Positions 24,588 to 34,221 of a stretch of DNA of 52,598 nt are shown here, piece after piece (position 1 is the first letter of the stretch; the number at the start of each line of letters is the position of its first letter). Below the pieces are notes generated by a model. The model was not told the origin of the DNA. It saw only the letters and a list, made by a program, of their open reading frames with translations, and did no database searches. Origin of the DNA: VFHP01 sp964443385. Its GTDB lineage: Bacteria > Chloroflexota > Dehalococcoidia > Lucifugimonadales > UBA2985. Location: the NCBI GenBank assembly GCA_964443385.1, contig CAYUCO010000032.1, positions 1-52,598 on the forward strand, written 5' to 3'. A program made the position numbers and the translations under genes.

Positions 24588-25805
24588 TTGAATAAAAATT
24601 TGAATTGGCTGGAAAATGGAACTGTAACATCTCCAAAAAAATTCCTAGCAGGAGCAACTTACTCAGGAATAAGAACGTATGCAGAAGATAAATTAGATTT
24701 GGGAATCTTATATTCCGAGACTCCGTGCACAGTTGCGGGTACATTCACAAAAAATCAAATTAGATCGTTATCGGTAGTATTAGACCAAAAAAGAGTATCA
24801 ACAGGCCGCAGTCAAGCTCTTATTGTTAACAGTGGGATAGCAAATGCTTGTGTCGGAGAACAGGGCATGACAGATGCTATAGAAATGGCATCATTGGCAG
24901 CCGCACACCTCGGAATAGACCAAGAACTAGTCCTAGCCTCTAGCACTGGGCTAATCGGAGTGGAATTACCTATGGCACTCATAAGAAGTGGAGTAACTAA
25001 GATAAAGGTAGAACCAGACGGTGGACAAGCATTAGCTAGAGCAATAAAAACCACTGACAGAGTATCTAAAGAATTTGCTGTTGAATTCCAAATTGGGGGA
25101 AACAGCTACATACTGGGCGGTATAGCCAAAGGCTCTGGTATGATACATCCAGACATGGCTACTATGCTTGCATTTCTATCCACTGACGCACCGGTAAACG
25201 CACATTTTCTACAAAAAACATTGTCAGAATCAGTAGCTGGTTCTTTTAATATGATAGACGTAGACGGTGATACAAGCACCAATGATAGTGTCATAATATT
25301 CTCAAACGGAGCAGGAGGAGGAGAGGAAATTAATGATGACAGTAGAGACAGTGACGTTTTTGCTGAAGCATTAAACGAAATATGTATAGCACTAGCTAAA
25401 GAAATAGCCAAAGACGGAGAAGGGGCATCAAAACTTATAGAAGTTACTGTTGAAGGAGCCTCCAACACCGATGATGCCATATTGGGGGCCAAATCTATTG
25501 CGGCATCCACTCTAGTTAAGTCAGCAATACATGGAGAAGACCCAAACTGGGGCAGGATAATGGTAGCCCTTGGATATAGCGGTGCTAAAGTGGAAGAGAG
25601 TTTGGTTTCACTTTACATTAACAATGTGTGTCTTATGGAGTCTGGAATACCTATACCGTTCTTCAAAGACGCAGTTTCTTTAACTATGGCGGAAGATGAA
25701 GTCACAATAAAAGTGGAGCTAAATTTAGGAGAATCGTCTGCCACTGCTTGGGGCTGCGATATTAGTGAAGAATATGTATCATTCAATAGTGAGTATACCA
25801 CTTAA
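24588..25805 (+). CDS. argJ: Glutamate N-acetyltransferase/amino-acid acetyltransferase ArgJ
   Basis: ArgJ transfers acetyl from N-acetylornithine to glutamate, closing the cyclic arginine pathway. In some forms it also uses acetyl-CoA. The 405-residue precursor carries the self-cleavage site KGSGMIHPDMATMLAF, with cleavage expected between Ala191 and Thr192 to give alpha and beta chains. NSGIANACVG (81-90) and GEDPNWGRIM are further family motifs. The start is TTG 24588, six bases after GAGG. It is the first of a plus-strand run argJ-argB-argD-argG-argH-rpe. Confidence 0.96.
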   Translation: MNKNLNWLENGTVTSPKKFLAGATYSGIRTYAEDKLDLGILYSETPCTVAGTFTKNQIRSLSVVLDQKRVSTGRSQALIVNSGIANACVGEQGMTDAIEMASLAAAHLGIDQELVLASSTGLIGVELPMALIRSGVTKIKVEPDGGQALARAIKTTDRVSKEFAVEFQIGGNSYILGGIAKGSGMIHPDMATMLAFLSTDAPVNAHFLQKTLSESVAGSFNMIDVDGDTSTNDSVIIFSNGAGGGEEINDDSRDSDVFAEALNEICIALAKEIAKDGEGASKLIEVTVEGASNTDDAILGAKSIAASTLVKSAIHGEDPNWGRIMVALGYSGAKVEESLVSLYINNVCLMESGIPIPFFKDAVSLTMAEDEVTIKVELNLGESSATAWGCDISEEYVSFNSEYTT

Positions 25806-25855
25806 AACCGCCAAACAAATGGCCAATTAATTGCACAATATATCGGAAAATTAAC

Positions 25856-26650
25856 TTGTTTAAAGATTCATCAAAAAAAACATTCTTGATCAAAATAGGT
25901 GGAAGTATCCTGGGCAGTCAAGATTCAACCATCGAGGACATTGTGACACTACAAAAACAGGGCCATAAACCCATAGTAGTACACGGTGGAGGGCAAGTAA
26001 TATCTGGATGGATGGAAAAACAAGGGCTTGAACCAAAATTCCTAAATGGCTTACGAATAACCGACTCTGCTAGTTTGGATATTGTAGTTGCAACTCTTGC
26101 TGGCCTTGTAAACAAGAACCTAGTATCCGACATACAGAAAATCGGAGGCAAGGCAATAGGAATAAGTGGAGTGGACGGAGAGATGTTACAAGCAGACATA
26201 TTAGATCCTGACCTTGGCTATGTAGGTAGAGTTACTAAAGTTAACCCTGAACCAATCGAACAAATAGTTAGAGGCGGCTATATACCAGTAATAGCACCAA
26301 TAGCCATTCACAAAGCTGAGTCACAAGATCAAAATGGTGTCATCTTAAACGTCAATGGTGACACTGCTGCGGGTGCAATAGCAAAAGAATTGGCCGCAGA
26401 TTTTGTGATATTTCTAACAGATGTGGAAGGCATTATGGATTCCGATAGCAATGTATTAGAATCCATAGAGTTAGAGAAAATATCGGGCCTTATAAGATCT
26501 GGAACTATCAATGGCGGTATGGTGCCAAAAGTACAGGCTTGTATAAAAGCTCTCGAGAAGGTTGGATCAGCTCAAATAATAGACGGGAGGAAAAGCAGAG
26601 CTCTTCTGAATTTTTTTGCCGGTGACAATACCGGCACCCGCATTATATAA
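25856..26650 (+). CDS. argB: Acetylglutamate kinase
   Basis: ArgB phosphorylates N-acetylglutamate. The 264-residue amino-acid kinase has IKIGGSILG (12-20), VVHGGGQVI (41-49), GLRITD and the ATP-site stretch NGGMVPKVQAC. It starts at TTG 25856, directly before FKDSSKKTFLIKIGG. The frame upstream is open only as far as a stop at 25790-25792 and offers no start codon. The protein therefore lacks the roughly 30-residue N-terminal helix of arginine-inhibited kinases. No argC gene is present between argJ and argB. Confidence 0.95.
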   Translation: MFKDSSKKTFLIKIGGSILGSQDSTIEDIVTLQKQGHKPIVVHGGGQVISGWMEKQGLEPKFLNGLRITDSASLDIVVATLAGLVNKNLVSDIQKIGGKAIGISGVDGEMLQADILDPDLGYVGRVTKVNPEPIEQIVRGGYIPVIAPIAIHKAESQDQNGVILNVNGDTAAGAIAKELAADFVIFLTDVEGIMDSDSNVLESIELEKISGLIRSGTINGGMVPKVQACIKALEKVGSAQIIDGRKSRALLNFFAGDNTGTRII

Positions 26651-26833
26651 TTTATTCTCATTCACCCTCTAAAAAAACCCATAAACCGTTATCCTGAAAG
26701 AGAAGTCTCAGAAAAATCACAATTCTATACCACATAACACAATGTACATTAAATGAATTAACACATAATACCTTTTGATTCTGGAAAACCTAGGTAAATT
26801 TACAGCAATCTACGAATAAGGAGATTTCATAAT

Positions 26834-28021
26834 ATGAGTGAACTAATCAACAGAGAAAACAAATACTACATGCAAGTTGCCAGAAGACAACCAGTTGTGA
26901 TAGTCAAAGGTCAGGGTACTATTGTATGGGATGAAGATGATAAAGAATACTTGGATTTTACGGCCGGATGGGCAGTGAATAATTTAGGGCATTGTCATCC
27001 CGCATTGGTAAAAGCTGTTCAAGAACAAGCACAAACTCTAATGCAAACATCAAACCAATTCTTCACTGTGCCTCAAATTAATCTAGCACAAGTATTAATC
27101 GACAATAGTTGTTTAGACAGAATTTTCTTGAGTAATAGTGGAGCTGAAGCAAACGAAGGAGTAATCAAACTCGCGAGGAAATACGGAAAACTTAACAGGA
27201 ACGGGGCCTATGAAGTGATTACTGCGTTAAATTCCTTCCATGGCAGGACCCTCACAATGGCTGCAGCCACAGGTCAACCTCATTACCAAGAACAGTGGCA
27301 GCCACTAGCTCCTGGCTTTGTGAATGTCCCATATAACGATATAGAATCCATAAAATCTGCTACCAATGATAAAACTTGCGCTGTAATGATAGAACCGGTT
27401 CAGGGAGAAGGTGGAGTTAACGTACCGGATGCAGGCTACCTGAAAGCTGTTCGCCAATGGTGTGACGAAAATAATTTAGTCATGATATTGGACGAAGTGC
27501 AAACTGGTCTAGGAAGGCTTGGAACTCTCTTTGGCTATCAAAAATTCGGAGTAGAGCCAGATGCAATCACATTGGCAAAAGGCTTAGGAGGTGGAGTTCC
27601 TATAGGAGCCTTTTTGGCAAAAGATAAATTCTGTGTTCTAGCTCCTGGAGATCATGGATCAACTTACGGAGGAAATGCTCTAACGTGTGCAGGAGCATTC
27701 GCTGTTGTAGATTATATAGTAAAAAATAACATTTCAGATGAGGTTAATTCACTATCGGAGCACCTTAAAAAGGGCCTAGAATTACTGAAAGAGAAACATA
27801 AGGCTATTGAGGAAATCCGCGGAATGGGCCTATTAATAGCTGTTCAGTTCAATTCAGATATTTCTGGTGATATAGTGGGTCAATCCAATCAAGAGGGGTT
27901 GTTACTTAATCCAGTAAGGCCTAATGCCATTCGCATAATGCCACCACTTACAGTTAGCTATAATGAAATTGACATGGCTATAAGTAAATTGGATGCTGCG
28001 ATAGGCAAGATAACATCTTAA
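26834..28021 (+). CDS. argD: Acetylornithine aminotransferase
   Basis: A class III PLP aminotransferase of 395 residues that makes N-acetylornithine. The family motifs include DFTAGWAVNNLGHCHP, SNSGAEANEG (100-109), SFHGRTL and ILDEVQTGLGRLG, with the PLP lysine Lys249 in ITLAKGLGGG. AAGGAG lies nine bases upstream of the ATG. The 183-bp gap before it is AT-rich and contains no gene. The context argues for the arginine pathway rather than other omega-aminotransferases. Confidence 0.95.
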   Translation: MSELINRENKYYMQVARRQPVVIVKGQGTIVWDEDDKEYLDFTAGWAVNNLGHCHPALVKAVQEQAQTLMQTSNQFFTVPQINLAQVLIDNSCLDRIFLSNSGAEANEGVIKLARKYGKLNRNGAYEVITALNSFHGRTLTMAAATGQPHYQEQWQPLAPGFVNVPYNDIESIKSATNDKTCAVMIEPVQGEGGVNVPDAGYLKAVRQWCDENNLVMILDEVQTGLGRLGTLFGYQKFGVEPDAITLAKGLGGGVPIGAFLAKDKFCVLAPGDHGSTYGGNALTCAGAFAVVDYIVKNNISDEVNSLSEHLKKGLELLKEKHKAIEEIRGMGLLIAVQFNSDISGDIVGQSNQEGLLLNPVRPNAIRIMPPLTVSYNEIDMAISKLDAAIGKITS

Positions 28022-28058
28022 TAAAACACATTAATCATAAAATAAGGAGTCCCATAGA

Positions 28059-29297
28059 ATGCCCAGTAAAGTAATCCTAGCCTATAGCGGAGGATTAGAT
28101 ACTTCAGTAGCCATACCATGGCTGAAAGAAAACTACGGCCTAGAGGTAATCACGTTAACTGCTGACCTTGGAGGGCAAGACGGAAGGTCAGATGTCAAAG
28201 AACGGGCAATAGAATCCGGTGCCTCAAAATCTATTGTGGTGGATGGTAAAACAGATTTCGTTGAAGGATTCGTTTTTCCTGCTTTGAAAGCCGGGGCTAT
28301 TTATCAAGGACAATATTCATTAGCAACTGCCTTGGGTAGACCTCTAATTGCTCGTTATCTATTAGACGTTGCACACAAAGAAGGGGCTGAAGCAGTTGCA
28401 CACGGTTGTACTGGGAAGGGAAATGATCAAGTAAGATTCGATCTAAGCATTGCCGGTATGGACCCAGACCTCAAAATTATAGCCCCTGCCAGAGAATGGA
28501 ATATGTCTAGAGAGCAAGAATTGGAATACGGAAGAGGAAAGAATATAACCTTAGACTTCGCCAAGAAAAGCCCATACTCGATTGACGAAAATTTGTGGGG
28601 AAGGAGTATAGAGGCTGGCGACCTTGAAGATCCATGGAAAGAACCCGCTGAAGATGCTTTCGCATTAACAAAGTCGGTCGCATTAGCTCCCGATGATCCC
28701 ACATATGTGGAAATACATTTTGAAAATGGAATCCCTCAATCCATTAATGGCAATAGCATTGATGCAGTAAATCTAATACAAACCCTAAATGACCTAGCAG
28801 GGTCTCATGGTATTGGAAGAGTTGATCATCTAGAAGACAGGTTAGTGGGAATAAAATCTCGTGAAATCTACGAAGCCCCAGCAGCCACCGTACTCCATAT
28901 AGCCCACAAAGCTATAGAAGGAATGACATTAAGTAAAGATCAAATAAAGTTGAAGGAAAGAATTTCCCAAGAATATGCGGAGCACGTTTATAATGGTTTA
29001 TGGTACACAAATTTACATCAAGATTTAGAAGCTTACGTAGAAAATACCCAACGCTATGTCACTGGAGACGTTCGAGTAAAACTATTCAAGGGAACTTGTT
29101 CCGTAGTGGGTAGAAGTTCCCTGTTCTCTCTGTATCAGCACGATTTGGCTACTTATGATACAGGCGATAAATTCAACCACCTAGCATCGGAGGGATTTAT
29201 CCATATATATGGCCTTTCCGGAAGAACCCAAGCAGATATCCAACCCATTCAACTGCCTAAATTATCTGGCAGTGACCAGATAAATATGGAACCTTAG
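28059..29297 (+). CDS. argG: Argininosuccinate synthase
   Basis: ArgG joins citrulline and aspartate with ATP. The 412 residues start VILAYSGGLDTS, with the PP-loop at 8-16, then AHGCTGKGNDQVRFD, a core motif of the family, and EYGRGKNI. AAGGAG lies just upstream. It is 37 bases after argD and 52 before argH. Ornithine carbamoyltransferase (argF), needed to make citrulline, is absent from the window. Confidence 0.97.
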   Translation: MPSKVILAYSGGLDTSVAIPWLKENYGLEVITLTADLGGQDGRSDVKERAIESGASKSIVVDGKTDFVEGFVFPALKAGAIYQGQYSLATALGRPLIARYLLDVAHKEGAEAVAHGCTGKGNDQVRFDLSIAGMDPDLKIIAPAREWNMSREQELEYGRGKNITLDFAKKSPYSIDENLWGRSIEAGDLEDPWKEPAEDAFALTKSVALAPDDPTYVEIHFENGIPQSINGNSIDAVNLIQTLNDLAGSHGIGRVDHLEDRLVGIKSREIYEAPAATVLHIAHKAIEGMTLSKDQIKLKERISQEYAEHVYNGLWYTNLHQDLEAYVENTQRYVTGDVRVKLFKGTCSVVGRSSLFSLYQHDLATYDTGDKFNHLASEGFIHIYGLSGRTQADIQPIQLPKLSGSDQINMEP

Positions 29298-29349
29298 ACT
29301 AGTATCGTTGGTACAGCAGGACAATTGATTTAAAATGGAGAAACGCTAG

Positions 29350-30702
29350 ATGGAATGGAACCACTCCAAAATAAAATATACAAGTTCTATAGAATATGAC
29401 CATAGGCTTTATAAACAAGATATATCTGTTTCCATAGCGCACGCCAGAATGCTAGCCAAACAGCAAATAATCACTGACGAGGATTTTAAATTAATACACG
29501 ATGGGTTGCTTTCAATAAAACAGGAAATTGAATCTGGAACATTCCCATGGAAAGAAGAGCTCGAAGACATACATATGAATGTTGAATCTAGACTTTTCGA
29601 AAAAATTGGAGAAACCGCTGGAAAACTTCATACCGGTAGATCAAGGAATGATCAAATAGCAACTGACATTCGAATGTATACCAAAGAATCCATATTGGCT
29701 ACTATAAAACACATTAAAATCCTTCAAAAAACTTTACTAGACAAGGCTATTGAGTATATTGAAATAACAATACCTGGGTATACACATATGCAAAGAGCGC
29801 AACCCGTACTGCTTTCTCATCACTTTTTAGCCTATTTTCATATGTTGCAAAGAGATATTATTAGAATGAAAAATTGTTTTTCCCAGACAGATATTATGCC
29901 TTTAGGAAGTGGTGCTTTAGCCGGAGTTCCGTACCCAATAGACAGGCAATTCGTGGCAAAAGAATTAGAATTCAGCGAAATAAGTTATAACAGTATGGAC
30001 GCAGTCTCAGACAGAGATTTTCTACTGGAATACTCTGCATCCGCTTCTATATGCATGATGCATCTGTCCAGACTTTCCGAAGAAATAATAATATGGTCTA
30101 CTCAAGAGTTCGGATTCATCAGGATAAGTGATGAATTCACGACAGGGAGCAGTATAATGCCTCAAAAAAGAAACCCTGACTTCGCTGAACTTGCTAGGGG
30201 TAAAACTGGAAGAATATATGGGCATTTAATGGGATTGTTAACAATCATGAAAGGCCTACCACTAACATATAACAGAGATATGCAAGAAGACAAAGAGGGA
30301 TTTTTCGATACAGTAGACACACTAAATAATACTTTAATCGTATTCGCTGAAATGATTAAACTAATCTCCATAAACTCGTCAAGAACAAGTCAAGCATCCG
30401 AAGACCCCGATATACTTGCAACTGACTTAGCCGATTACCTAGTAAGTAGAGGGGAAACGTTTAGGAAAGCACATGGAATAGTTGCAGAATTGGTAAGAAC
30501 AGCACATGCCCAAAACATAGGTCTTTCAGAACTTGACCTACGGCAGTACTCTCATCTATCACAATATTTTGATTTAGGCATTGGGAAAATGACAACTGAG
30601 TCATCAGTGAAGAGCAGAGATGTGAGCGGAGGGACAAATCCAAATCAAGTTAGAGAATCTCTGAATAAAGCATTCGAGATTCTGTCTGAAGATAATGGCT
30701 GA
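29350..30702 (+). CDS. argH: Argininosuccinate lyase
   Basis: ArgH splits argininosuccinate into arginine and fumarate. The 450-residue protein has HTGRSRNDQIATD (94-106), YTHMQRAQP and the mobile catalytic loop GSSIMPQKRNPD, with Ser268 as the acid. A GGAG precedes the ATG. Its end overlaps the start of rpe by eight bases. It completes the last step of the pathway encoded here. Confidence 0.97.
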   Translation: MEWNHSKIKYTSSIEYDHRLYKQDISVSIAHARMLAKQQIITDEDFKLIHDGLLSIKQEIESGTFPWKEELEDIHMNVESRLFEKIGETAGKLHTGRSRNDQIATDIRMYTKESILATIKHIKILQKTLLDKAIEYIEITIPGYTHMQRAQPVLLSHHFLAYFHMLQRDIIRMKNCFSQTDIMPLGSGALAGVPYPIDRQFVAKELEFSEISYNSMDAVSDRDFLLEYSASASICMMHLSRLSEEIIIWSTQEFGFIRISDEFTTGSSIMPQKRNPDFAELARGKTGRIYGHLMGLLTIMKGLPLTYNRDMQEDKEGFFDTVDTLNNTLIVFAEMIKLISINSSRTSQASEDPDILATDLADYLVSRGETFRKAHGIVAELVRTAHAQNIGLSELDLRQYSHLSQYFDLGIGKMTTESSVKSRDVSGGTNPNQVRESLNKAFEILSEDNG

Positions 30703-31372
30703 TATACCAAAAATTAAGTTGGCTCCGTCAATATTATCGGCTGATTTCGCCAGATTAGGCGAACAGGTCAAAGAAGTAACAGATGCGGGAGCAGATCTGA
30801 TACACGTAGATATAATGGACGGACACTTTGTAGATGGATTAACTTGGGGCCCAAAAACTATAGAAGACATCAAAAAATGGACTCATGTACCTATAGAAGC
30901 GCATATGATGGTCTCCAATCCAGACAAACAAATAGATGCTTTTGTTAACGCAGGTACAGACATAATGACGATTCATTACGAAGCATGCTCATCTTTGGCT
31001 AATACTATTGCAAGTGTAAAAAATAGTGGTATAAAAATGTCATTAGCTATAAATCCGGACACTGATTTTTCAAATATTGAAGATTATCTGCACCTGTTAG
31101 ACCAAGTCTTAGTTATGACAGTCCATCCAGGCCTGCCAGGGCAAACATTCTTAGATACCAGCCCTGATAAAATTTCATCTGTAAGAAAGCGCATAGAAGA
31201 AAAATGTCTGAATACAGAACTCGAAGTTGACGGCGGAATAAATGCCAACACTATTGCCAAAGCTGCCAAATCCGGTGCCAATGTTTTGGTAGCAGGGTCG
31301 GCGATTTATGATCATCCCGATGGTATACATAATGCCATGAAATCTCTAAGAGAGAAATTAGCATCAATCTGA
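30695..31372 (+). CDS. rpe: Ribulose-phosphate 3-epimerase
   Basis: Rpe interconverts ribulose 5-phosphate and xylulose 5-phosphate. The 225-residue TIM barrel has LAPSILSADFARLG (9-22), the metal-binding HVDIMDGHFV (37-46), VMTVHPGLPGQTF and VDGGINANT. It overlaps argH by eight bases, so it is translated from the same message even though its reaction is unrelated to arginine. An 11-bp gap separates it from the convergent midA gene. Confidence 0.96.
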   Translation: MADIPKIKLAPSILSADFARLGEQVKEVTDAGADLIHVDIMDGHFVDGLTWGPKTIEDIKKWTHVPIEAHMMVSNPDKQIDAFVNAGTDIMTIHYEACSSLANTIASVKNSGIKMSLAINPDTDFSNIEDYLHLLDQVLVMTVHPGLPGQTFLDTSPDKISSVRKRIEEKCLNTELEVDGGINANTIAKAAKSGANVLVAGSAIYDHPDGIHNAMKSLREKLASI

Positions 31373-31383
31373 ACAATTTCGGA

Positions 31384-32604
31384 TCACTCTGTTGGTTTAT
31401 CGAACGGCCACAAATACCCCATCTGATCAGTCAGATGAGGATAACGGCCTGCAATTAAATTCAAATGCTCCGAAGACAGGAACACTGGATCAACTTTTTG
31501 TGACATACTGACACTTTCTTCATGAATATCCCTAAAGCCACTTAAAGCTTTATCCTCTAATCCTTTAGTTTGACCAAGCACTTTAAAATCTCCCATATGT
31601 CCAGATTTAACAAGTTCCATCATTCCATATCTATTAGCATCCATGGCAGTTTGATCAATATCAGATCTAGATAAAGCGCCTACAAATTTCTGGAACCCCA
31701 AATTCCTAAGAAATTTCTTCTGCGTTGTAAATCCTGCAGTGCGCAAACCATTGTTTTCACCAAATGAAATCAGAGCGCTAAAATCAACATGTGCTGTTAT
31801 ATCCTGATCGCCTATATTCTTATAAGGATTGCCCGTAACCATATGATCATAGTAACAATTAAGTGTTCCATATTTACGACCAGATGCGTACAGCAATTCA
31901 GATGTATCACCATAATCTACTGTTAGGATCAACCCTTGTTTTAATATGTTGGATAAACTCTTGAACCAATCCTGCATATATAAGTTAATTTCACCACATA
32001 TACCCTGTTCTATATTGTATCCAGACAATCTATTCTCTATATTCGTTGTAGAAATTTCATCAATTATTTCTATGAAATCATCACCATTCAAATCAACATA
32101 GATCTCTTTGAAGCCAGATTCGTCACGAATAAATCTATGTACTGGAAACGAATCCAAAAGTTCATTCGAAATAATGCACCCTGTAATATCTTGAAACGGA
32201 TGCGAGTCAGATTTAAAGAAATTTATTCCTAGAAACGGATCTTGTGATGGCTGATAATCAACCGAAAAATATCTGATTGACTCAAAAAACTTTGGCTCAT
32301 TCTTACTTATAAATCTTACAATGTCTCTACTCAGCACCCCAGAACCTGCCCCCAACTCAATAATAGGAAATTTTTTTGGTCTCCCCATAATATCCCAAAC
32401 TTCTTTCAGTTGGATTGATATCAGTGCCCCAAAAACAGGATGACTCAAAGGGGATGTGAAGTAATCACGCTGATCAGAGTTTTTATTGGAGTAGTAGTAA
32501 CCGCCTTTTTGGGAAAACAATGCAAGTCGCATAAACTCAGCAAAGGTTATTTTACCTTTTCTTTTAATGGTGTCTCTAATTTGGGATTGAACGCTATTAC
32601 TCAT
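31384..32604 (-). CDS. MidA/NDUFAF7-family SAM-dependent methyltransferase
   Basis: This protein belongs to the COG1565/MidA family. Mitochondrial relatives methylate an arginine of complex I subunit NDUFS2. It has ITFAEFMRLALFSQKGGYY near the N terminus, the SAM-binding IIELGAGSGVLSRDI, CIISNELLDSFPVHRF and LTVDYGD, in the order expected. I use ATG 32604 (406 residues). A TTG at 32652 would add 16 residues and neither has a clear ribosome site. The bacterial target is unknown. The gene is 39 bases downstream of citrate synthase on the same strand. Confidence 0.87.
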   Translation of the reverse strand: MSNSVQSQIRDTIKRKGKITFAEFMRLALFSQKGGYYYSNKNSDQRDYFTSPLSHPVFGALISIQLKEVWDIMGRPKKFPIIELGAGSGVLSRDIVRFISKNEPKFFESIRYFSVDYQPSQDPFLGINFFKSDSHPFQDITGCIISNELLDSFPVHRFIRDESGFKEIYVDLNGDDFIEIIDEISTTNIENRLSGYNIEQGICGEINLYMQDWFKSLSNILKQGLILTVDYGDTSELLYASGRKYGTLNCYYDHMVTGNPYKNIGDQDITAHVDFSALISFGENNGLRTAGFTTQKKFLRNLGFQKFVGALSRSDIDQTAMDANRYGMMELVKSGHMGDFKVLGQTKGLEDKALSGFRDIHEESVSMSQKVDPVFLSSEHLNLIAGRYPHLTDQMGYLWPFDKPTE

Positions 32605-32691
32605 GGTCAGACCGGTGTCTACTACTGAGCAGAACCACACAAAACGTATCAACTAATCAGTTTTTGTAGCCTATTCTGATCGTTTGTACAT

Positions 32692-33828
32692 CTATTTTCG
32701 ATCATCCAAAGGTACGTATGGCAAGTCCATGGGTCCGTCATAAAGAAGTAACGGTCTCAGAAGAATGTTGTCAGAGAATTGTTCTGTGACTTGAGCGGTC
32801 CAGCCCGGAATTCGCCCCATAGCGAATATAGATATGAATAATTCTTTAGGTATACCCATAAGATGGTACATAGCACCTGCCCAGAAGTCCACATTAGGAC
32901 AGATTCCTCTAGATTGATATGGTTCCATTACTTCTGCTACTTTGCTGAGTATGCGAAACCACTTAGGCTGACCTTTTTGATCACCTAAAGCTTGGCATTC
33001 CGTCTGAAGATGTCTCGCTCTGGGGTCTTCCACTTTGTACACCCTGTGACCGAACCCCATTATCCTACCACCACCATCCAGGATATTTCTGACGTAGCCT
33101 TCTGCTTTTTCTTCCTCTCCTATGTCGAGCGCCATGGCCATTACTTCTTCAGCCGCACCACCATGGGCAGGACCTTTTAATGTACCTATACCAGATACAA
33201 CTGCAGAATGTAAATCAGAGTTAGTACTGGCAGCGACCCTAGCTGCAAAAGCAGATGCATTAATACCATGCTCAGCATGTATTACAAAATCTTTTTCCAT
33301 TAATCGCGCTTCTTGTTCTGTGGGCTCTTCCCCGAAAAGCATATACAGGAAGTTTGCGGCCTGATTTAGGTTGGCGTTTGGAGAAACTGGATCCTTACCT
33401 TCTTTGATTCTAGCGTGAGTTGTAACAATAGTAGGGGCCTGGGCGGTTAGTCTTATCCCCTTTCGTATAGTAGCCTCAACCGAATTATCTGCCACTTCTT
33501 TATCGTAAGCTGACAATGCAGACACCGCCGTTCTCAATACATCCATAGGGTGAGAATCTTTCACTACTCTAATTATCTCAATCACTTCCGCGGGTATACT
33601 TCTGCTACTACGTAGATTGCTGTCAAAATCTTGAAGTTGTGTTTTATTGGGAAGTTCGCCATATAGGAGTAAGTAGGCTATTTCTTCGAATGACGACTTT
33701 TCTGCTAGGTCATGTATAGAGTATCCCCTATACAATAACTTGCCTTCGGTACCATCTATAAAGCTGCTCTTGGATCTATCTATATAAACCCCTTGCAGCC
33801 CTCTCTTAATTTCTATTTCTGATGTCAT
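32692..33828 (-). CDS. gltA: Citrate synthase
   Basis: Citrate synthase condenses acetyl-CoA and oxaloacetate. From ATG 33828 it is 378 residues, the shorter dimer-type form. The catalytic residues are His222 (GPAHGGAAEE), His261 (MGFGHRVYKVEDPRA) and Asp314 (CPNVDFWAG). GAGGAGA lies a few bases before this ATG, and the ATG-less extension upstream is rejected. It diverges from the korA-korB genes across 393 bases, so two TCA-cycle steps share one control region. Confidence 0.95.
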   Translation of the reverse strand: MTSEIEIKRGLQGVYIDRSKSSFIDGTEGKLLYRGYSIHDLAEKSSFEEIAYLLLYGELPNKTQLQDFDSNLRSSRSIPAEVIEIIRVVKDSHPMDVLRTAVSALSAYDKEVADNSVEATIRKGIRLTAQAPTIVTTHARIKEGKDPVSPNANLNQAANFLYMLFGEEPTEQEARLMEKDFVIHAEHGINASAFAARVAASTNSDLHSAVVSGIGTLKGPAHGGAAEEVMAMALDIGEEEKAEGYVRNILDGGGRIMGFGHRVYKVEDPRARHLQTECQALGDQKGQPKWFRILSKVAEVMEPYQSRGICPNVDFWAGAMYHLMGIPKELFISIFAMGRIPGWTAQVTEQFSDNILLRPLLLYDGPMDLPYVPLDDRK

Positions 33829-33903
33829 GCTTCTCCTCGAAACAGATATGGGTATCCAAATCTTACTAACCAACTAGGATATTCAAAAATAAGAGAGGGT
33901 TAA

Positions 33904-33919
33904 TTGACCCATGTGTCAA
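33904..33919. promoter_or_regulatory. 16-bp palindromic operator candidate near gltA
   Basis: TTGACCCATGTGTCAA has 14 of 16 positions symmetric (TTGAC-N-CATG-N-GTCAA). It lies 76 bases upstream of the gltA start. Its minus-strand reading contains a TTGACA that could be a -35, so a bound protein could block or help transcription. No regulator is assigned. Confidence 0.45.
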
Positions 33920-34091
33920 ATATAGAACCCCTCGTAAGCGTAAATGGAGTGAGAACCTCCATTCGAGTTATGCCAAACCTTGCATCTACTGCGTGAAATA
34001 TATCATTCTAACCGGTTGAATGTCAATCTAGAGAGTCTAAATTTAAGAGAATGAACCCTCAAATAAGATGCTTTTTAAATACCAATCGTTA

Positions 34092-34121
34092 TTGACATCA
34101 ATAAGATTTTTTTGATACAGT
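34092..34121 (+). promoter_or_regulatory. Sigma-70-type promoter for korA
   Basis: TTGACA (34092-34097) and TACAGT (34116-34121) are separated by 18 bases. The predicted start is about 90 bases before korA ATG, giving a normal leader with a ribosome site. Confidence 0.5.
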
Positions 34122-34221
34122 TAATTGAACACAATTTAGGCACGTTTTGCCTAGTCGGCAGCAATGATTTTACTGTATCTGGGTTAACCCATTAATCCAT
34201 TAATAATAAGGTAGGGTTTAA

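Larger units (their letters stand above)
33829..34221. other. Divergent gltA-korA intergenic region
   Basis: No open frame of note is present in these 393 bases. They hold a 16-bp palindrome (33904-33919), a hairpin at 33931-33967 and a sigma-70-like promoter for korA (34092-34121). In the hairpin AATGGAG (33943-33949) pairs with CTCCATT (33957-33963) inside an outer CTCG/CGAG pair. The korA ribosome site AAGGTAGGG lies just before 34222. I recognise no riboswitch. Confidence 0.6.
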
